Source: Zygnema cylindricum (Eukaryota > Streptophyta > Zygnematophyceae > Zygnematales > Zygnemataceae). Taken from it: DNA of 64,000 nt. The DNA is taken from NCBI GenBank assembly GCA_037447655.1, contig JBBHKE010002277.1:29571-93570 (forward strand), in the 5' to 3' direction. Below are positions 10,013-20,692 of the stretch, one piece after another (position 1 is the stretch's first letter; the number at the start of each line of letters is the position of its first letter). The notes beneath the pieces are model-generated. The model saw only the letters and a list, made by a program, of their open reading frames with translations, searched no databases and had not been told where the DNA came from. A program made the position numbers and the translations under genes.

Positions 10013-13009
10013 TCTCTGTTTTTTCTCTCTATTTCTCTCTCTCCCTATCCCTTTATCTTTCTCCTTTCTCCTCTCCTTTTTCCACTCTCCTAACTCTTTT
10101 CCTCTTTCCTTACCTCTCACTCTCTCGCTTTCTCCCTCTCTTGCCTCTCACTTCCTCACTCTCTCCCTCTCTCCTGCATTCTCTCCTTCCTTTCCCCCTT
10201 CCTCTCCATACCCTCCCCCTCCCCTTTTTCCTTTTCCAAGAATCTCAGCTGAGTATATGAGCCTACCTGCCAGCCAATATTCTGTTCTTGATGCGGAGAG
10301 AATCGAACGTGTAGATGAAAATTCTTTCAAATGTTATGCCCACCGGATAAATTTTTTAATGTTTGAGGTTCGTCCCGTCCTTTTTGTTCGAGTTGAGGAA
10401 AAGGCGAACGGTTGCTGCATTCGACTTCTTTCCTGCACGGTATTTTTCTGCACATAAAGGTAACATGGGCTGGAGTCTTTTCAGATTTTGTCTTACAGGT
10501 CTCGTTTTCTGGTTTTTTCTACTTTTTCCTGGGTGTGTTTTGTTTTTTTGGGTTGTCGTGGTTTGTGGTTTGTTGTGGTTGTGGTTTGTGGTTTGTGGTT
10601 TGTTGTTTGTAGTTTGTTGTGGCTGTTGTTGTAGTTTATACTGGGTTTGTTTCTGGTTTTTATAACTTTTTCTTTAGGGTGTTTTTTTTGTAGTTGTTGT
10701 CGGTTATGGTTTTCTGTTGCTACTTTTGTCGTTATCATTGTGGTTTTTTGTGTGTTTTATTTCCTGGTTTGGTTCTACTTGGAGTTTGGACAATGTTTTT
10801 ATTTTTGGTAAGTCTATCTTATCTGTTCTTATCTTATCTTATCTTATCCACTTATCTGTTTTGTATTCCTGTGGTTATAAGTATCATGGTATTATTTCTG
10901 GACATTTGTTGCACACCTTTCGATTCTTGCTCTTTTACAGATTATTTTGTTGGCTTTGCTAGAATTTAGTTTGTGAGTTAGAGAAGAATATATTGGAAAA
11001 GTTGAGGTGATTCCTTGTTGTTCATCTAATAGTTAAATAATTGACAGTACTGATCGGTTTGTTTCCGTCTCTGCAGCTTGAAGGTTCCCCAATAGTGACG
11101 GCACAAAATGACAAGTTTTCAGGTGTGTATTAAAAGTACAAGAGTCTAAGTCTAATTTGTCTAATTTTTAAGTCTAATTTGTGTAACTCAATTATTTTCT
11201 TTCTTTTCATTTCTTCAGCTTTTCTTCACTTTTCTATTAATTTTTTATTTTCACGTACAGCTTCCCTTTCGTTATTTTGCTTCTATCTCAGTTTTGTAAA
11301 TAATGAATGATCCAACTTTGATTTACAGCTTTGTATAGTTGTTGCCTGTTGTTATTCGAACCCAAAATTTTGTAAATGAAGACTAACAGTTATTGTTAAG
11401 TTTGAAGGGATTCTTTCTATAGTTGATGAAGATGATAATGAAGACTTTGTTTGTTTATTTTCTGTTTATCAGCTTCCATGGAAAACAATGTGGTTTGGAA
11501 ACCGAGCGAACGGTCCACAACAGCTCGGCTACTTGTTTCGGATACGACAATTGAGGTAGTTTTATGAACACACCGAGAATTACAATCATTTGACAGAGAA
11601 CCATGGCACATGAAAGTTAATTTTAATAACTTATCCATAATCAATCAGAAGACTAAACCACGGAGGGTGAATAGGATCCAAAAAATATATTGTCTATCCA
11701 ATCACTTCAACGCATAAAATAGAGGAGTAATTGTTCCGCATGAAAGTGCATAGGAGGAGCTAACTATGGAAGTGAAAATTTGCACAGGTGAACATAATTT
11801 AGATGGTAAATCAGTATCTATAATGTTGAACATGGAAACTGAAATGGAAACGGTCGACCGAAAATAATTGTTGCTCGTGACTGTCTAAGAATAAGAGTGA
11901 GCCTTACGTGCTTCCTTTTTCTTCGAGGCTACATTATCCTTTCCTTTTATATGCCTTTATTTTTGTGTTTTTGGTTTGTTTACAAAAACACTCTGTCAGT
12001 GTAATGAATCTGGTGTATTCATTTTGGGGCATTAATAGTCATCTCCCACCTGTAGATTAGTATGGTCAGAAAAAGTTTGAAATTTATAACGTTGGAGCTC
12101 CCTTCTCTTTTCCATGCATGTTGTTTTTGTTTTAGATTCTGAAATGAACATATTCACTAACTTCTGTAGGGGAAAATGTTTAATTGCTCCCCGTCAAAAT
12201 TTAATGAATTTTAGTTTCTTTTCGTTGTGGTACATTGCTATGGACTGACTTTCCGAGGTATACCTTCTCAAACTATAATTATTTCAACTATTTTCAGGAT
12301 TTGATGTATACCTTTTTTCGCTACCTTCTATTCTCCCATTTCCTCTCTCCCTTTCCATCCCTCATACCTCTCCCCCATAACCCTCTCCTGTTTTTTTGTC
12401 GTCCTTTTCCCTTTCCCTTTTCCTTTCCCTTGACTTTTAGCACACATCCACACTCTTTTAACCGGTTGTATATCCTTTCCCAGTTTCAATAGTTTTAGTG
12501 TAACTTTTTCTTTTTGAGTTGAAATCAGGTGAATTTAGTTATTCCTCCCGCCTTTACTTTTGTTTCGGTCGATGCAATCGAGGCAACGGGCAGTCAAGTA
12601 CTTTCTCAAGTTCTTCGTCTTATGCTGCCCAGATTTTTACAGCAGGTACGGTTTTTTTTTTTTTTTTTTTTTTTCAGCCTGCCCGGTGGGTCGGGCAGTG
12701 GTTTTTTTCAATCTGTTGTTGTATGCAGAATAAGGACAGGTTGATAAAATGCAGATTGTTTTAAATCACGTAAGGTGTCCTGGAATCCTGATTGTTATTT
12801 TGAGTTTTTGCCATTTGGAACATTTTTTAAGTTCGTAAACATGTCATTATTTTGTTTTTACTTTTTTTTTTTGCTTTTGTTTGTTTGTCTGATGGACTTT
12901 CTACCCATTAATGACTCTGATTTTAGTGGTTTTTCAGCTTGGAAAAGACTACAAGGCTTGGGCAAGTGGAGACGAATCACGTCAGGCTCTCGGAACAGGA
13001 GAATTGTAA
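7510..13009 (+). CDS. DUF1997 family protein, probably plastid-targeted (six exons)
   Basis: The exons are 7510-7912, 10249-10439, 11077-11122, 11473-11555, 12529-12645 and 12938-13009. All introns are GT-AG and phases match, giving 303 residues. The first ~120 residues are Ser/Thr/Asn-rich with few acidic residues, like a plastid transit peptide. The DUF1997 domain runs from about residue 125 (ERPLAEYMSLPASQYS) through RLLSCTLEGSPIVTAQNDKF and the strongly conserved LRLMLPRFLQQ to the end ASGDESRQALGTGEL. The family occurs in cyanobacteria and plastid-bearing eukaryotes, and its biochemical role is unknown to me. Intron 1 (2.3 kb) holds MITEs, a degenerate tandem repeat and a 280-bp pyrimidine tract. 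The start is the first ATG of the open frame; the transit region is the least certain part. Confidence 0.88.
8219..8345 (+). mobile_element. Probable MITE left end in intron 1 of the DUF1997 gene
   Basis: TA is followed by CAGTGCCCATTGCTATTAG, resembling the MITE end consensus, with GTGTTACTAACACTAATTTG next. Related sequence occurs near 57587-57791. The right end was not found, so this copy is partial or diverged. Confidence 0.45.
8410..8690 (+). repeat. Degenerate tandem repeat, ACAAATATCATT unit
   Basis: About fifteen imperfect copies of a short unit like ACAAATATCATTG follow each other with variable spacing. They lie in intron 1 of the DUF1997 gene, away from the splice sites. Confidence 0.7.
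8921..9126. mobile_element. TA-flanked MITE, short type, in intron 1 of the DUF1997 gene
   Basis: A 206-bp copy related to 2682-2894: left end CACTGTGGATTGCTATTTG, right end CTAATAGCGATACATGGTG, with TA on both sides. The shared inner block TTTTTTCGCCACTTAAATC is present. It is more diverged than the copy at 2682, so the insertion may be older. Confidence 0.75.
9368..9617. mobile_element. TA-flanked MITE in intron 1 of the DUF1997 gene, diverged type
   Basis: A 250-bp segment with inverted ends: CACCGGCCTCCATTGTTATT on the left, and read inward from the right CATTGTCCATTGTTATTAG. TA flanks both sides. The interior is unlike the other types. Confidence 0.6.
9966..10248 (+). repeat. CT microsatellite and 280-bp polypyrimidine tract at an intron acceptor
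   Basis: A run of about twenty CT dinucleotides (9967-10008) leads into almost pure pyrimidine sequence that ends at the AG of exon 2 of the DUF1997 gene. It is a greatly enlarged version of the usual polypyrimidine tract before an acceptor. Confidence 0.85.
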
Positions 13010-13360
13010 CATTTTTCTTTGTCGTTCTGTTCGATTCTCTTAGGTTCTGTTATTATTTTCCTCTCATTTTCCGTTCCGTTCTATGCCATGTCATTTTGTT
13101 CCGTTCCGGTTCGTTCTGTCCTTTTCAATTCCGAGGCTTTTCCTTTTCATCGATTGTTTGAAAAAATATAGGAAAGCAAAAGGAAAGATGGGAATTTACA
13201 AACAAAAGTTGTTTTTTGACGAGATTCGGAATGGAAAACTTTTTGAACCGTGAAATGAAAGGAAAATTCGAGCTTAATAATTTGACAGCGGCTCTTACGA
13301 ATTTGTGTGTAGGAACTAAGAAAAAACTTTAAATTTTAATTTCTTTCTGGACATCACAAC

Positions 13361-13461
13361 CCTTTCTTTCTTTCTTTCTTTCTTCCTTCCTTCCTTCCTT
13401 CTTTTCTTTCTTTCTTTCTTTCTTTCTTGCTTCCTTTCTTTCTTTCTTTCATTCTTCCTTC

Positions 13462-13520
<59 letters not shown>

Positions 13521-13813
13521 TCCTTCCTTCCTTCCTTCCTTCCTTCCTTCCTTCCTTCCTTCCTTCCTTCCTTCCTTCCTTCCTTCCTTCCTTCCTTCCT
13601 TCCTTCCTTCCTTCCTTCCTTCCTTCCTTCCTTCCTTCCTTCCTTCCTTCCTTCCTTCCTTCCTTCCTTCTTGACTTCCTTCCTTCCTTCCTTCCTTCCC
13701 TCCTCCCTCCCTCCCTCCCTCCCTCCCTCCCTCCCTCCCTCCCTCCCTCCCTCCCTCCCTCCCTCCCTCCCTCCCTCCCTCCCTCCCTCCCTCCCTCCCT
13801 CCCTCCCTCCCTT
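13361..13813 (+). repeat. Tetranucleotide array changing from CTTT to CCTT to CCCT
   Basis: Three pure blocks follow in order: CTTT units with some CCTT (13361-13521), CCTT units (13522-13699, with one TTGA interruption near 13672) and CCCT units (13700-13811). Each step replaces one T by C in a 4-base unit. It begins about 350 bp after the stop of the DUF1997 gene. Confidence 0.95.
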
Positions 13814-13947
13814 TATGTAGCTTTCAGTTCTTTTTTTTTTGTCTTTTCTTGCGAGTAGTTATTCCCTCGTAAACTATCTCTCTCTGTTTTCTTGGAATCT
13901 GTTGTGGTATCTCGTTTACTTACATTTGTATGTTTGTTGTACTTGTA

Positions 13948-15855
13948 TTCTCCCTTGTTCTCCCTCCCTCCCTCCCTTTTTCCTACCCCGTCTCCTTCAC
14001 TATCTCCCTCTCCCCTCTTCCCACTCTCCCTCTCCCCTCTTCTCACTCTCCTCTCCCTCTCCCTCTCCCTCTCCCTCTCCCTCTCCCTCTCCCTCTCCCT
14101 CTCCCTCTCCCTCCCTCTCCCCTCTCCCTCTCCCCCCTCCCCTCTCCCCTCTCCCCTCTCCCCCTCTCCCCTCTCCCCTCTCCCCTCTCCCCCTCTCCCC
14201 TCTCCCTCTCCCTCTCTCCCCTCTCCCCCTCTCCCCTCTCCCCTCTCCCCCTCTCCCTCTCCCCTCTCCCCTCTCCCCTCTCCCCTCTCCCCTCCTCTCC
14301 CCTCTCCCCTCTCCCCTCTCCCCTCTCCCCTCTCCCCCTCTCCCCTCTCCCCTCTCCCCTCTCCCCTCTCCCCTCTCCCCTCTCCCCTCTCCCCTCTCCC
14401 CTCTCCCCTCTCCCCTCTCCCCTCTCCCCTCTCCCCTCTCCCCTCTCCCCTCTCCCCTCTCCCCTCTCCCCTCTCCCCTCTCCCCTCTCCCCTCTCCCCT
14501 CTCCCCTCTCCCCTCTCCCCTCTCCCCTCTCCCCTCTCCCCTCTCCCCTCTCCCCTCTCCCCTCTCCCCTCTCCCCTCTCCCCTCTCCCCTCTCCCCTCT
14601 CCCCTCTCCCCTCTCCCCTCTCCCCTCTCCCCTCTCCCCTCTCCCCTCTCCCCTCTCCCCTCTCCCCTCTCCCCTCTCCCCTCTCCCCTCTCCCTCTCCC
14701 CTCTCCCCTCTCCCTCCCTCCCCCTCCCTCTCCCTCTCTCTCTCCCCTCTCCCCTCTCCCCACTCCTTTCCCCTCTCCCCTCTCCCCACTCCCCTTTCCC
14801 CTCTCCCCTCTCCCTCCCTCCCCCTCCCCTCTCCCTCTCCCTCTCCCCTCTCCCCTCTCCCCTCTCCCCTCTACCCTCTCCCCTCTCCCCTCTCCCTCTC
14901 CCCTCTCCCCTCTCCCCTCTCCCCTCTCCCCTCTCCCCTCTCCCCTCTCCCCTCTCCCCTCTCCCCTCTCCCCTCTCCCCTCTCCCCTCTCCCTCTCCCT
15001 CTCCCTCTCCCCCTCTCCCTCTCCCTCTCCCTCTCCTCTCCCTCTCCCTCTCCCCCCTCCCCTCTCCCCTCTCCCCTCTCCCCTCTCCCCTCTCCCCCTC
15101 TCCCCTCTCCCCTCTCCCCTCTCCCCTCTCCCCTCTCCCCTCTCCCCTCTCCCCTCTCCCCTCTCCCCTCTCCCCTCTCCCCTCTCCCCTCTCCCCTCTC
15201 CCTCTCCCCCTCTCCCCTCTCCCCTCTCCCCTCTCCCCTCTCCCCTCTCCCCTCTCCCCTCTCCCCTCTCCCCTCTCCCCTCTCCCCTCTCCCCTCTCCC
15301 CTCTCCCCTCTCCCCTCTCCCCTCTCCCTCTCCCCTCTCCCCTCTCCCCTCTCCCCTCTCCCCTCTCCCCCTCCCCTCTCCCCTCTCCCCTCTCCCCTCT
15401 CCCCCTCTCCCCTCTCCCTCTCCCTCTCCCCTCTCCCCCTCTCCCCTCTCCCCTCTCCCCTCTCCCCTCTCCCCTCTCCCCTCTCCCCTCTCCCCTCTTC
15501 CCTCTCCCCTCTCCCCTCTCCCTCCCTCCCCCTCCCTCTCCCTCTCTCTCTCCCCTCTCCCCTCTCCCCACTCCTTTCCCCTCTCCCCTCTCCCCACTCC
15601 CCTTTCCCCTCTCCCCTCTCCCCTCTCCCTCCCTCCCCCTCCCTCTCCCTCTCCCCTCTCCCCTCTCCCCTCTCCCCTCTCCCCTCTCCCCTCTCCCCTC
15701 TCCCCTCCTCCCCTCTCCCCTCTCCCCTCTCCCCTCTCCCCTCTCCCCTCTCCCCTCTCCCCTCTCCCCTCTCCCCTCTCCCTTCTCCCCTCTCCCCTCT
15801 CCCCTTTCCCATCTCCCCTCTCCCCTCTCCCCTCTCCTTTCTCGCCTCTCCCCTC
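13948..15855 (+). repeat. CCCCTCT heptamer array, about 1.9 kb of pure pyrimidine
   Basis: Most of the stretch is CCCCTCT in tandem, with CCCTCT hexamers, CCCCCTCT octamers and short CCCT runs mixed in. The opposite strand is all purine (AGAGGGG), so runs of four G every seven bases make it a strong candidate for G-quadruplex or triplex structure. A distinctive interrupted block (CACTCCTTTC and neighbours) occurs near 14711-14825 and again near 15519-15645, about 808 bp apart. The long Ser-Pro-Leu and Arg-Gly-Glu frames across it are products of the repeat, not genes. Confidence 0.95.
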
Positions 15856-16686
15856 AAGTTTCCCTTTATACCTCCTATTTGATAACTTTGGAACTTGTAA
15901 CCACGATTTTTATTTTTATTCTTGGTGCAAAAGTTTTAGATTTCTTTTCATTGTTTTTAATACAAACTTTTTTTGGTTTTTTTTTGTCGGGTTTTCAGCT
16001 GACTATGTAGCTCAAATGTAGAAAACGGCATTGTTGTAAATCTTTTGTTTTTTTTTGCACTTTGAAACCAAACAGAATACGAAACAATCACTGTTATTGA
16101 GACCGGAATAATCAAAAAATAATCATTATGATTATTAAGTTTACTAGAAAAAAATGACGAGTCAATCAGTGAGATCAATTTTTTGTACTACAATTAAATT
16201 TCATTTTTCTGATTTTTCTGATTTTTTTTTACGCCTCCAAACTAAATAAACTTGGATGTTGTTTCCAAGGTTTATTCAAACATTTTCAACTTTCTTTTAT
16301 GTGCAAAAAAATCCGGTTAATTCTTCCATTTACCTCTTTTCCCTTCATTTCCCTCTTCCCTTCTCCTTTGTCTTACTTCACGTACTCTCTTTGCGGACTC
16401 CCTCCCTGTCATCTCTATTTTGTATGCCTTACTTTCCCCCTCCACTTTTTTCTCCCTTTTCCTTCTCCACTTCCTTGTCCGTCCTTCCTTTCTTGACCAA
16501 TTTTGTTAAACACCACCAACCATATTAAGCACCCATTTGTGCCCCTTTGTAAAACTTCCATCACCTCCACCCAACTCTCTCATCCACAAGTCCACCTCCA
16601 CCAGACGTTTACAATATTTCGAGTGAATTTCAAAAAAAATAAGTACAGCACAGTACGGTACGTAAATTTTGGGGAGCGGTAGACTA
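15856..16686. other. Intergenic DNA, no gene recognised
   Basis: AT-rich sequence with T runs and a loose pyrimidine-rich stretch at 16330-16500. No protein similarity was recognised in any frame. Confidence 0.45.
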
Positions 16687-17225
16687 CAATGTGAATCGCT
16701 TTTAGTCTTAAGAAAAAAATAGTTTAAAGAAACGAGTATTGTTATTAAAGTTGTATTGGGTTTTCATGACCTCAAACCAACGAATCATTAACTCTAATTG
16801 ACACACATAACACTAATTCGAGTACATATTCCCATACTGTAGCCGTTGGGCCTGTGTTCACATAGTGGGCGTTTGAACATGTGTAAACAGGTTCATGCAA
16901 TTTTAACCCGTATTTATTACTAAGAATCAAATATGCGGGCACTTTCCCCCGTCGACACAACTCACTTTCTCGTGTTGACAACGTTTTTTTATACATTCTT
17001 CGTACTTAAGTACCTAATTGAGAACATAACACTTTTGGTACAGAGACTGACACATTTTGTACTCGTCACTATTTAAAGTTTGTTCAAATTAGTGTAATTA
17101 GCATTGTTTAAAACACTTATTTTAACGTAAGGGAAAAATTAGTATCGTTAATCTTATTTAGGTTTGGGGATTAAAACTTTGGGGCGCCATTGTCGTGTTA
17201 TTAACACTATTGGCGATTCACGGTG
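16687..17225. mobile_element. TA-flanked MITE, long type, copy 3
   Basis: A 539-bp element with left end CAATGTGAATCGCTTTTAG and right end CTATTGGCGATTCACGGTG, both flanked by TA. It is more diverged than copies 1 and 2. Confidence 0.65.
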
Positions 17226-17227
17226 TA

Positions 17228-18220
17228 CACTTCTTCGATGATAGAAACTCACCCGAGGGCCGACCCAAAAATGCTAGTCAAAACAAAGTTGTCGCGCATT
17301 TCGTAATCGTTGATAGTATTTCTTCTTCGAGGACCCTTCCTTCACAATCTTCTAATGTATTTCCATCAAGCCCCATATAAAACGACTACGTTAGTTTTGT
17401 ACGTGGTTTAACACTATGGACCAGGATGTCATTTTTTTAGAGCTTATGTAATTTTCTTAGACCCCACCGCCGATAGTCCAAATCTCCATTTTTGCGTGGG
17501 CCGTTTATCCTTTTGGCCAGCATACTATCCTTCTCGAGTCAAAGTGGTTAAAGTTCTCTTTCCTTTGCGACCAACCGTTGTTAGCGTGACCTTTATGAAG
17601 GACCTTTACTTGTCCTTGTTCACTACAACGTAGAATGTGCTTTAGTTCCGTTATCTGTCCTTGCTTCTTCCTTTTAGGTGTTGACGACACACATGTCAAG
17701 AGTCCTAATTATGCAGGCTTTAAATTTTCTTTCTAAGACCACCTAGCAAAAACTTAACCTTTCTGATCAAACATCGTGGTATAATAATATGACTCTATTA
17801 AGAAATCACAATGGTAACCATCTTAGTACATGGAAGTGAAGTAATAAAGACGAAACTGAAAGTCCAATAGGCGATCAATAAGAATGCAGGTGGAAGTAAC
17901 CAATGGTCACCATCTGGTTTCCCTTCTTCAACAGGGAGATACATCGCAACGGCGAGATCATAAACTGTGGTCTTGGACCAGGTTTTTAGGGCATTTAGGG
18001 TTTTTAAGGGTTTTTAGGGGTTTTTTTTAGGGTGTTTAGACATCGGAAAAAAAAACAAATCGAATCGTACTGCAAAACCGGTCGATTTGGCGCTTCCGAT
18101 CTTCAATAACTCGGTCCATATCGTGATACATAATTTTGGTAAAATATTCAGTCCGATACGCAGTTGTAGGATTGTCGCACTGTGGCTCGATTTCATACGA
18201 TATCCAAGAAATACACCGTA
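17228..18220. other. Intergenic DNA, no gene recognised
   Basis: No recognisable gene. A run of imperfect TTTAGGG-like words lies at about 17985-18035. A frame of about 64 codons on the minus strand (17505-17699) is not recognised. Confidence 0.4.
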
Positions 18221-18224
18221 TATC

Positions 18225-18812
18225 AAAGGTCGCAAACGGTCAACCGAAACCGTGACCGACCGTTAACCGACCTCCTGCGCCAGATTCGGAACGGATTCGG
18301 TTGCCAAATTTTGGGGGCCGGGCGGTTGCGGTCAGTTGATTCACCAGAGAAAAAAAAATGGTCGGCTACGGTCTGTTAACCAAAAAACCAAAAAAAAATG
18401 AGAATTTTGTATTGTCCATACAATCCAACATTATTGTACTTTGTACTCTTTGGTATCGTGGAAGTACGTGACATCATGATTAGCGTTGCAAATCTTACAC
18501 GGTAGTAACACTATTCATTTCGCAAATCTTAGGGTGCGCGACAAAGCGTCGCAAATCTGACACGGTAGTAACTTAGAGAACGCGACAAATTGTTATTATT
18601 GGCTATTCATACGTTGTACATTAATTAATTTTGTACTTTTTCGGTTACGGGCGGGCACGGTCAGTCGCAAGAAATCGAGTTTCGGTTAACTTTTATTTTC
18701 GTAAACGCCGGTCGGTTAACGGTTAACAATTTTGGAGCGTGACATAACCCGGCCGGGCGTCAGTTACTCAGATTTTGAAAAAAAAATAACGGTCGGTTTC
18801 GGTTATGTAAAA
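18225..18812. repeat. Dispersed inverted GGTCGGTTAAC-type repeat
   Basis: Words such as ACCGACCGTTAACCGACC near the left and GGTCGGTTAACGGTTAAC and CGGTCGGTTTCGGTTA near the right are inverted relative to each other, with further copies between. It resembles a degraded foldback or MITE-type element. I could not fix ends or a target duplication. Confidence 0.4.
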
Positions 18813-18829
18813 TTTTGACTTTTGGGACC

Positions 18830-19450
18830 TCTGCCGTGTATCACTATTAGTCTATTAATCTATTAGTTAGTGTTGGGTATCGAGGACCCTTTGCCGATAT
18901 TCGATATATATCGAATTTCAGGTACCCGATAATCGATATATCGCTTCGATATATCGAAAACCAAATTATCGCGATATATTGGCGATATATCGTATCGCCA
19001 ATATATCGAGCCATAAAAAAAATGAAATTTCCATTTTTTTTGTTTTTTCACCCCCCGTCAGTGTGGGGGGTAAATATCCGTACGATTTTCCGTACGATGA
19101 CTGTACGGACACCCATTTTTTTGCGATATATATCGCGATAATTTATGTTGGTCCCGGTACGATATTTCGAGGAATCTGCTCGATCGATATTCGATATGTC
19201 GAATATCGCAATTATCGCGATATGAATTTACCCGATACCCAACACTACTATTAGTGTTAATTTTTTCTTTCGACACAAAATATTTTTTGCGTGCACGTAT
19301 GTCGGATTGTTTATCTGACGGCTGCGATTGTAAGATGAAGTTCTCACCTTTCGAATGGCGGTGTCCAATCGAAAATCGAACAAGTGTGCACGGTGAAAAA
19401 GATGTTTTAAGTGGCGAAAAAAATATCAGCACTAATAGCGAATAATACAG
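18830..19450. mobile_element. TA-family MITE, short type, split by a hAT-like MITE
   Basis: The left end (CCGTGTATCACTATTAG) and the right part (19248 onward, with GTGTTAATTTTTTCTTTCG and the block TTTTAAGTGGCGAAAAAAAT) match the element at 2682-2894. The continuity is broken by the 380-bp insertion at 18868-19247. The outer ends are degraded. Confidence 0.65.
18868..19247. mobile_element. hAT-type MITE with 8-base target duplication
   Basis: A 380-bp element with perfect 15-base inverted ends TAGTGTTGGGTATCG, flanked by an exact 8-base duplication CTATTAGT (18860-18867 and 19248-19255). The TAGTGTTGGG-type end and 8-base duplication are typical of the hAT superfamily. The interior is packed with palindromic ATCGATAT and CGATATATCG words. 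It has no coding capacity and must have been moved by a hAT transposase from elsewhere. Confidence 0.88.
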
Positions 19451-19680
19451 TTGTTTTTTTCGCACGAAATATTTGAAACTGAAGTACGCACTTTTCGAAC
19501 AATGATGCTGCATTTCCTTTCTGGCAAACCCTAACGCCATTGTTGACGAAGCAAAGCTTTACCTTTCAGTAAAAAAACACAAACCCTAAAAGCCTCTTTT
19601 AGGTTTTCAAACATTCTCTTGTGAGTTTTTATACCATTTTTCCAATTCTAGCCTCCATATTCACAATGACTCTCTCCCCC

Positions 19681-20692
19681 ATGTCTAAAGTGTTGCCAGC
19701 CATAGGAGGTTCTTTTTTGGTCTCCTACATATTCTGGGATTTGTCCCGAAACAGGAAGGTGTTTGGAGGTAAGCGTGCTGAATTATTTTACAAGTATTCT
19801 CTTTTTTGAAATCTTTTTTATAATTCTTCTTTAATTGCATTAGAGTTGTTTTCCCTATGTCTTTTTAACCATTTTCGAGAAAACTGCTTACCGTTTGCCA
19901 TTCTTGCCTAATTAATTTTATTTCTCATCCAATGATATAAATATGCGTCAGTTTTTGTTTCGGAAATGTTGAATATCGGTTATCATGGCTTAAACAGCAC
20001 TTCATAATATAAAAGATCCTCTAAAAAAAAAAATGCCTGTAAAGTTTGTTTGGTGACCCTGACCTTTTCTCTCCACCTCTTTATTAGTGGAAAATCTGGA
20101 GCATTTTGTATTTCACTATCTTGAACTCTTTAACTGTCTACAGTGCGATTATGTGCTGATAATAAAATATTAACTGTATTTAGTTTATGTGCTGGTAATA
20201 AACATGTCAACTGTGTTTAGTGCGATTTTGTGCTGGTAATGAGTATGCTAACTTTATATAGTACGATTATGTGTTCTCATATACATTTTAACTGTATACA
20301 GAGTGATTGTTAACTTTATATAGTGTAATGATTTGCTGATAATGTACATTTGTGCGATTTTGTACTCATGATGAACATGATAACTGTCTTTAGTACGGTA
20401 ATGTGCCGATAATGAACATTAGTCTGATTGTGTGCTGATAATGCACATTAATGTGATTATGTGCTGCTAATGAACATGTTAACTGTATTTTAGTATGACA
20501 AATGTGCTGATAATGAGCATGTTAACTGTAATTAGTGTGACATTTGGATGGTTCACAGGGGGGGTGCCAAGGACTTTAACAGCAGAATGGGCAGAGGCGA
20601 CCGATAAGCAGATGGCAGCCTGGCCACGAGAAGCCGGTCCTCCAGTGGTCATGAACCCTATTACCCGGAAAAACTACCGGACAACTGAGTAA
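19681..20692 (+). CDS. DUF1138 / plant COX4-like mitochondrial protein (two exons)
   Basis: The exons are 19681-19768 and 20559-20692 (intron GT-AG), encoding 73 residues. Residues 4-20 (VLPAIGGSFLVSYIFW) form a single membrane helix. Then come RKVFGGGVPRT and the signature AWPREAGPPVVMNPITRKNY, characteristic of the plant DUF1138 family that includes Arabidopsis OZI1. The PRT-x(3)-EW stretch resembles fungal COX4/COX5 subunits. Members have been reported in plant mitochondrial complex IV preparations, so a role as a small inner-membrane subunit is likely. An in-frame ATG five codons upstream (19666) is possible. I prefer 19681 because the family usually starts directly before the helix. The intron is mostly a minisatellite. 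Confidence 0.88.
20112..20547 (+). repeat. About 41-bp minisatellite inside the COX4-like gene intron
   Basis: Roughly ten imperfect units combine TTAACTGTATTTAGT, GCGATTATGTGCTGATAAT and GAACATG, spaced about 35-45 bp apart. The array ends about ten bases before the intron acceptor at 20558, so it supplies most of the intron's 3' part. Confidence 0.8.

Noticed and set aside
13813..16021. Open frames of up to 723 codons on both strands over the heptamer array
   Set aside because: They translate only the CCCCTCT repeat (Ser-Pro-Leu or Arg-Gly-Glu strings). Any frame of a pyrimidine-only array lacks stops.
17985..18035. TTTAGGG-like words suggesting an interstitial telomere tract
   Set aside because: Units are irregular (TTTTTAGGGCATTTAGGG and so on) and few. 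It is more likely simple AT-rich sequence with chance TTAGGG words.
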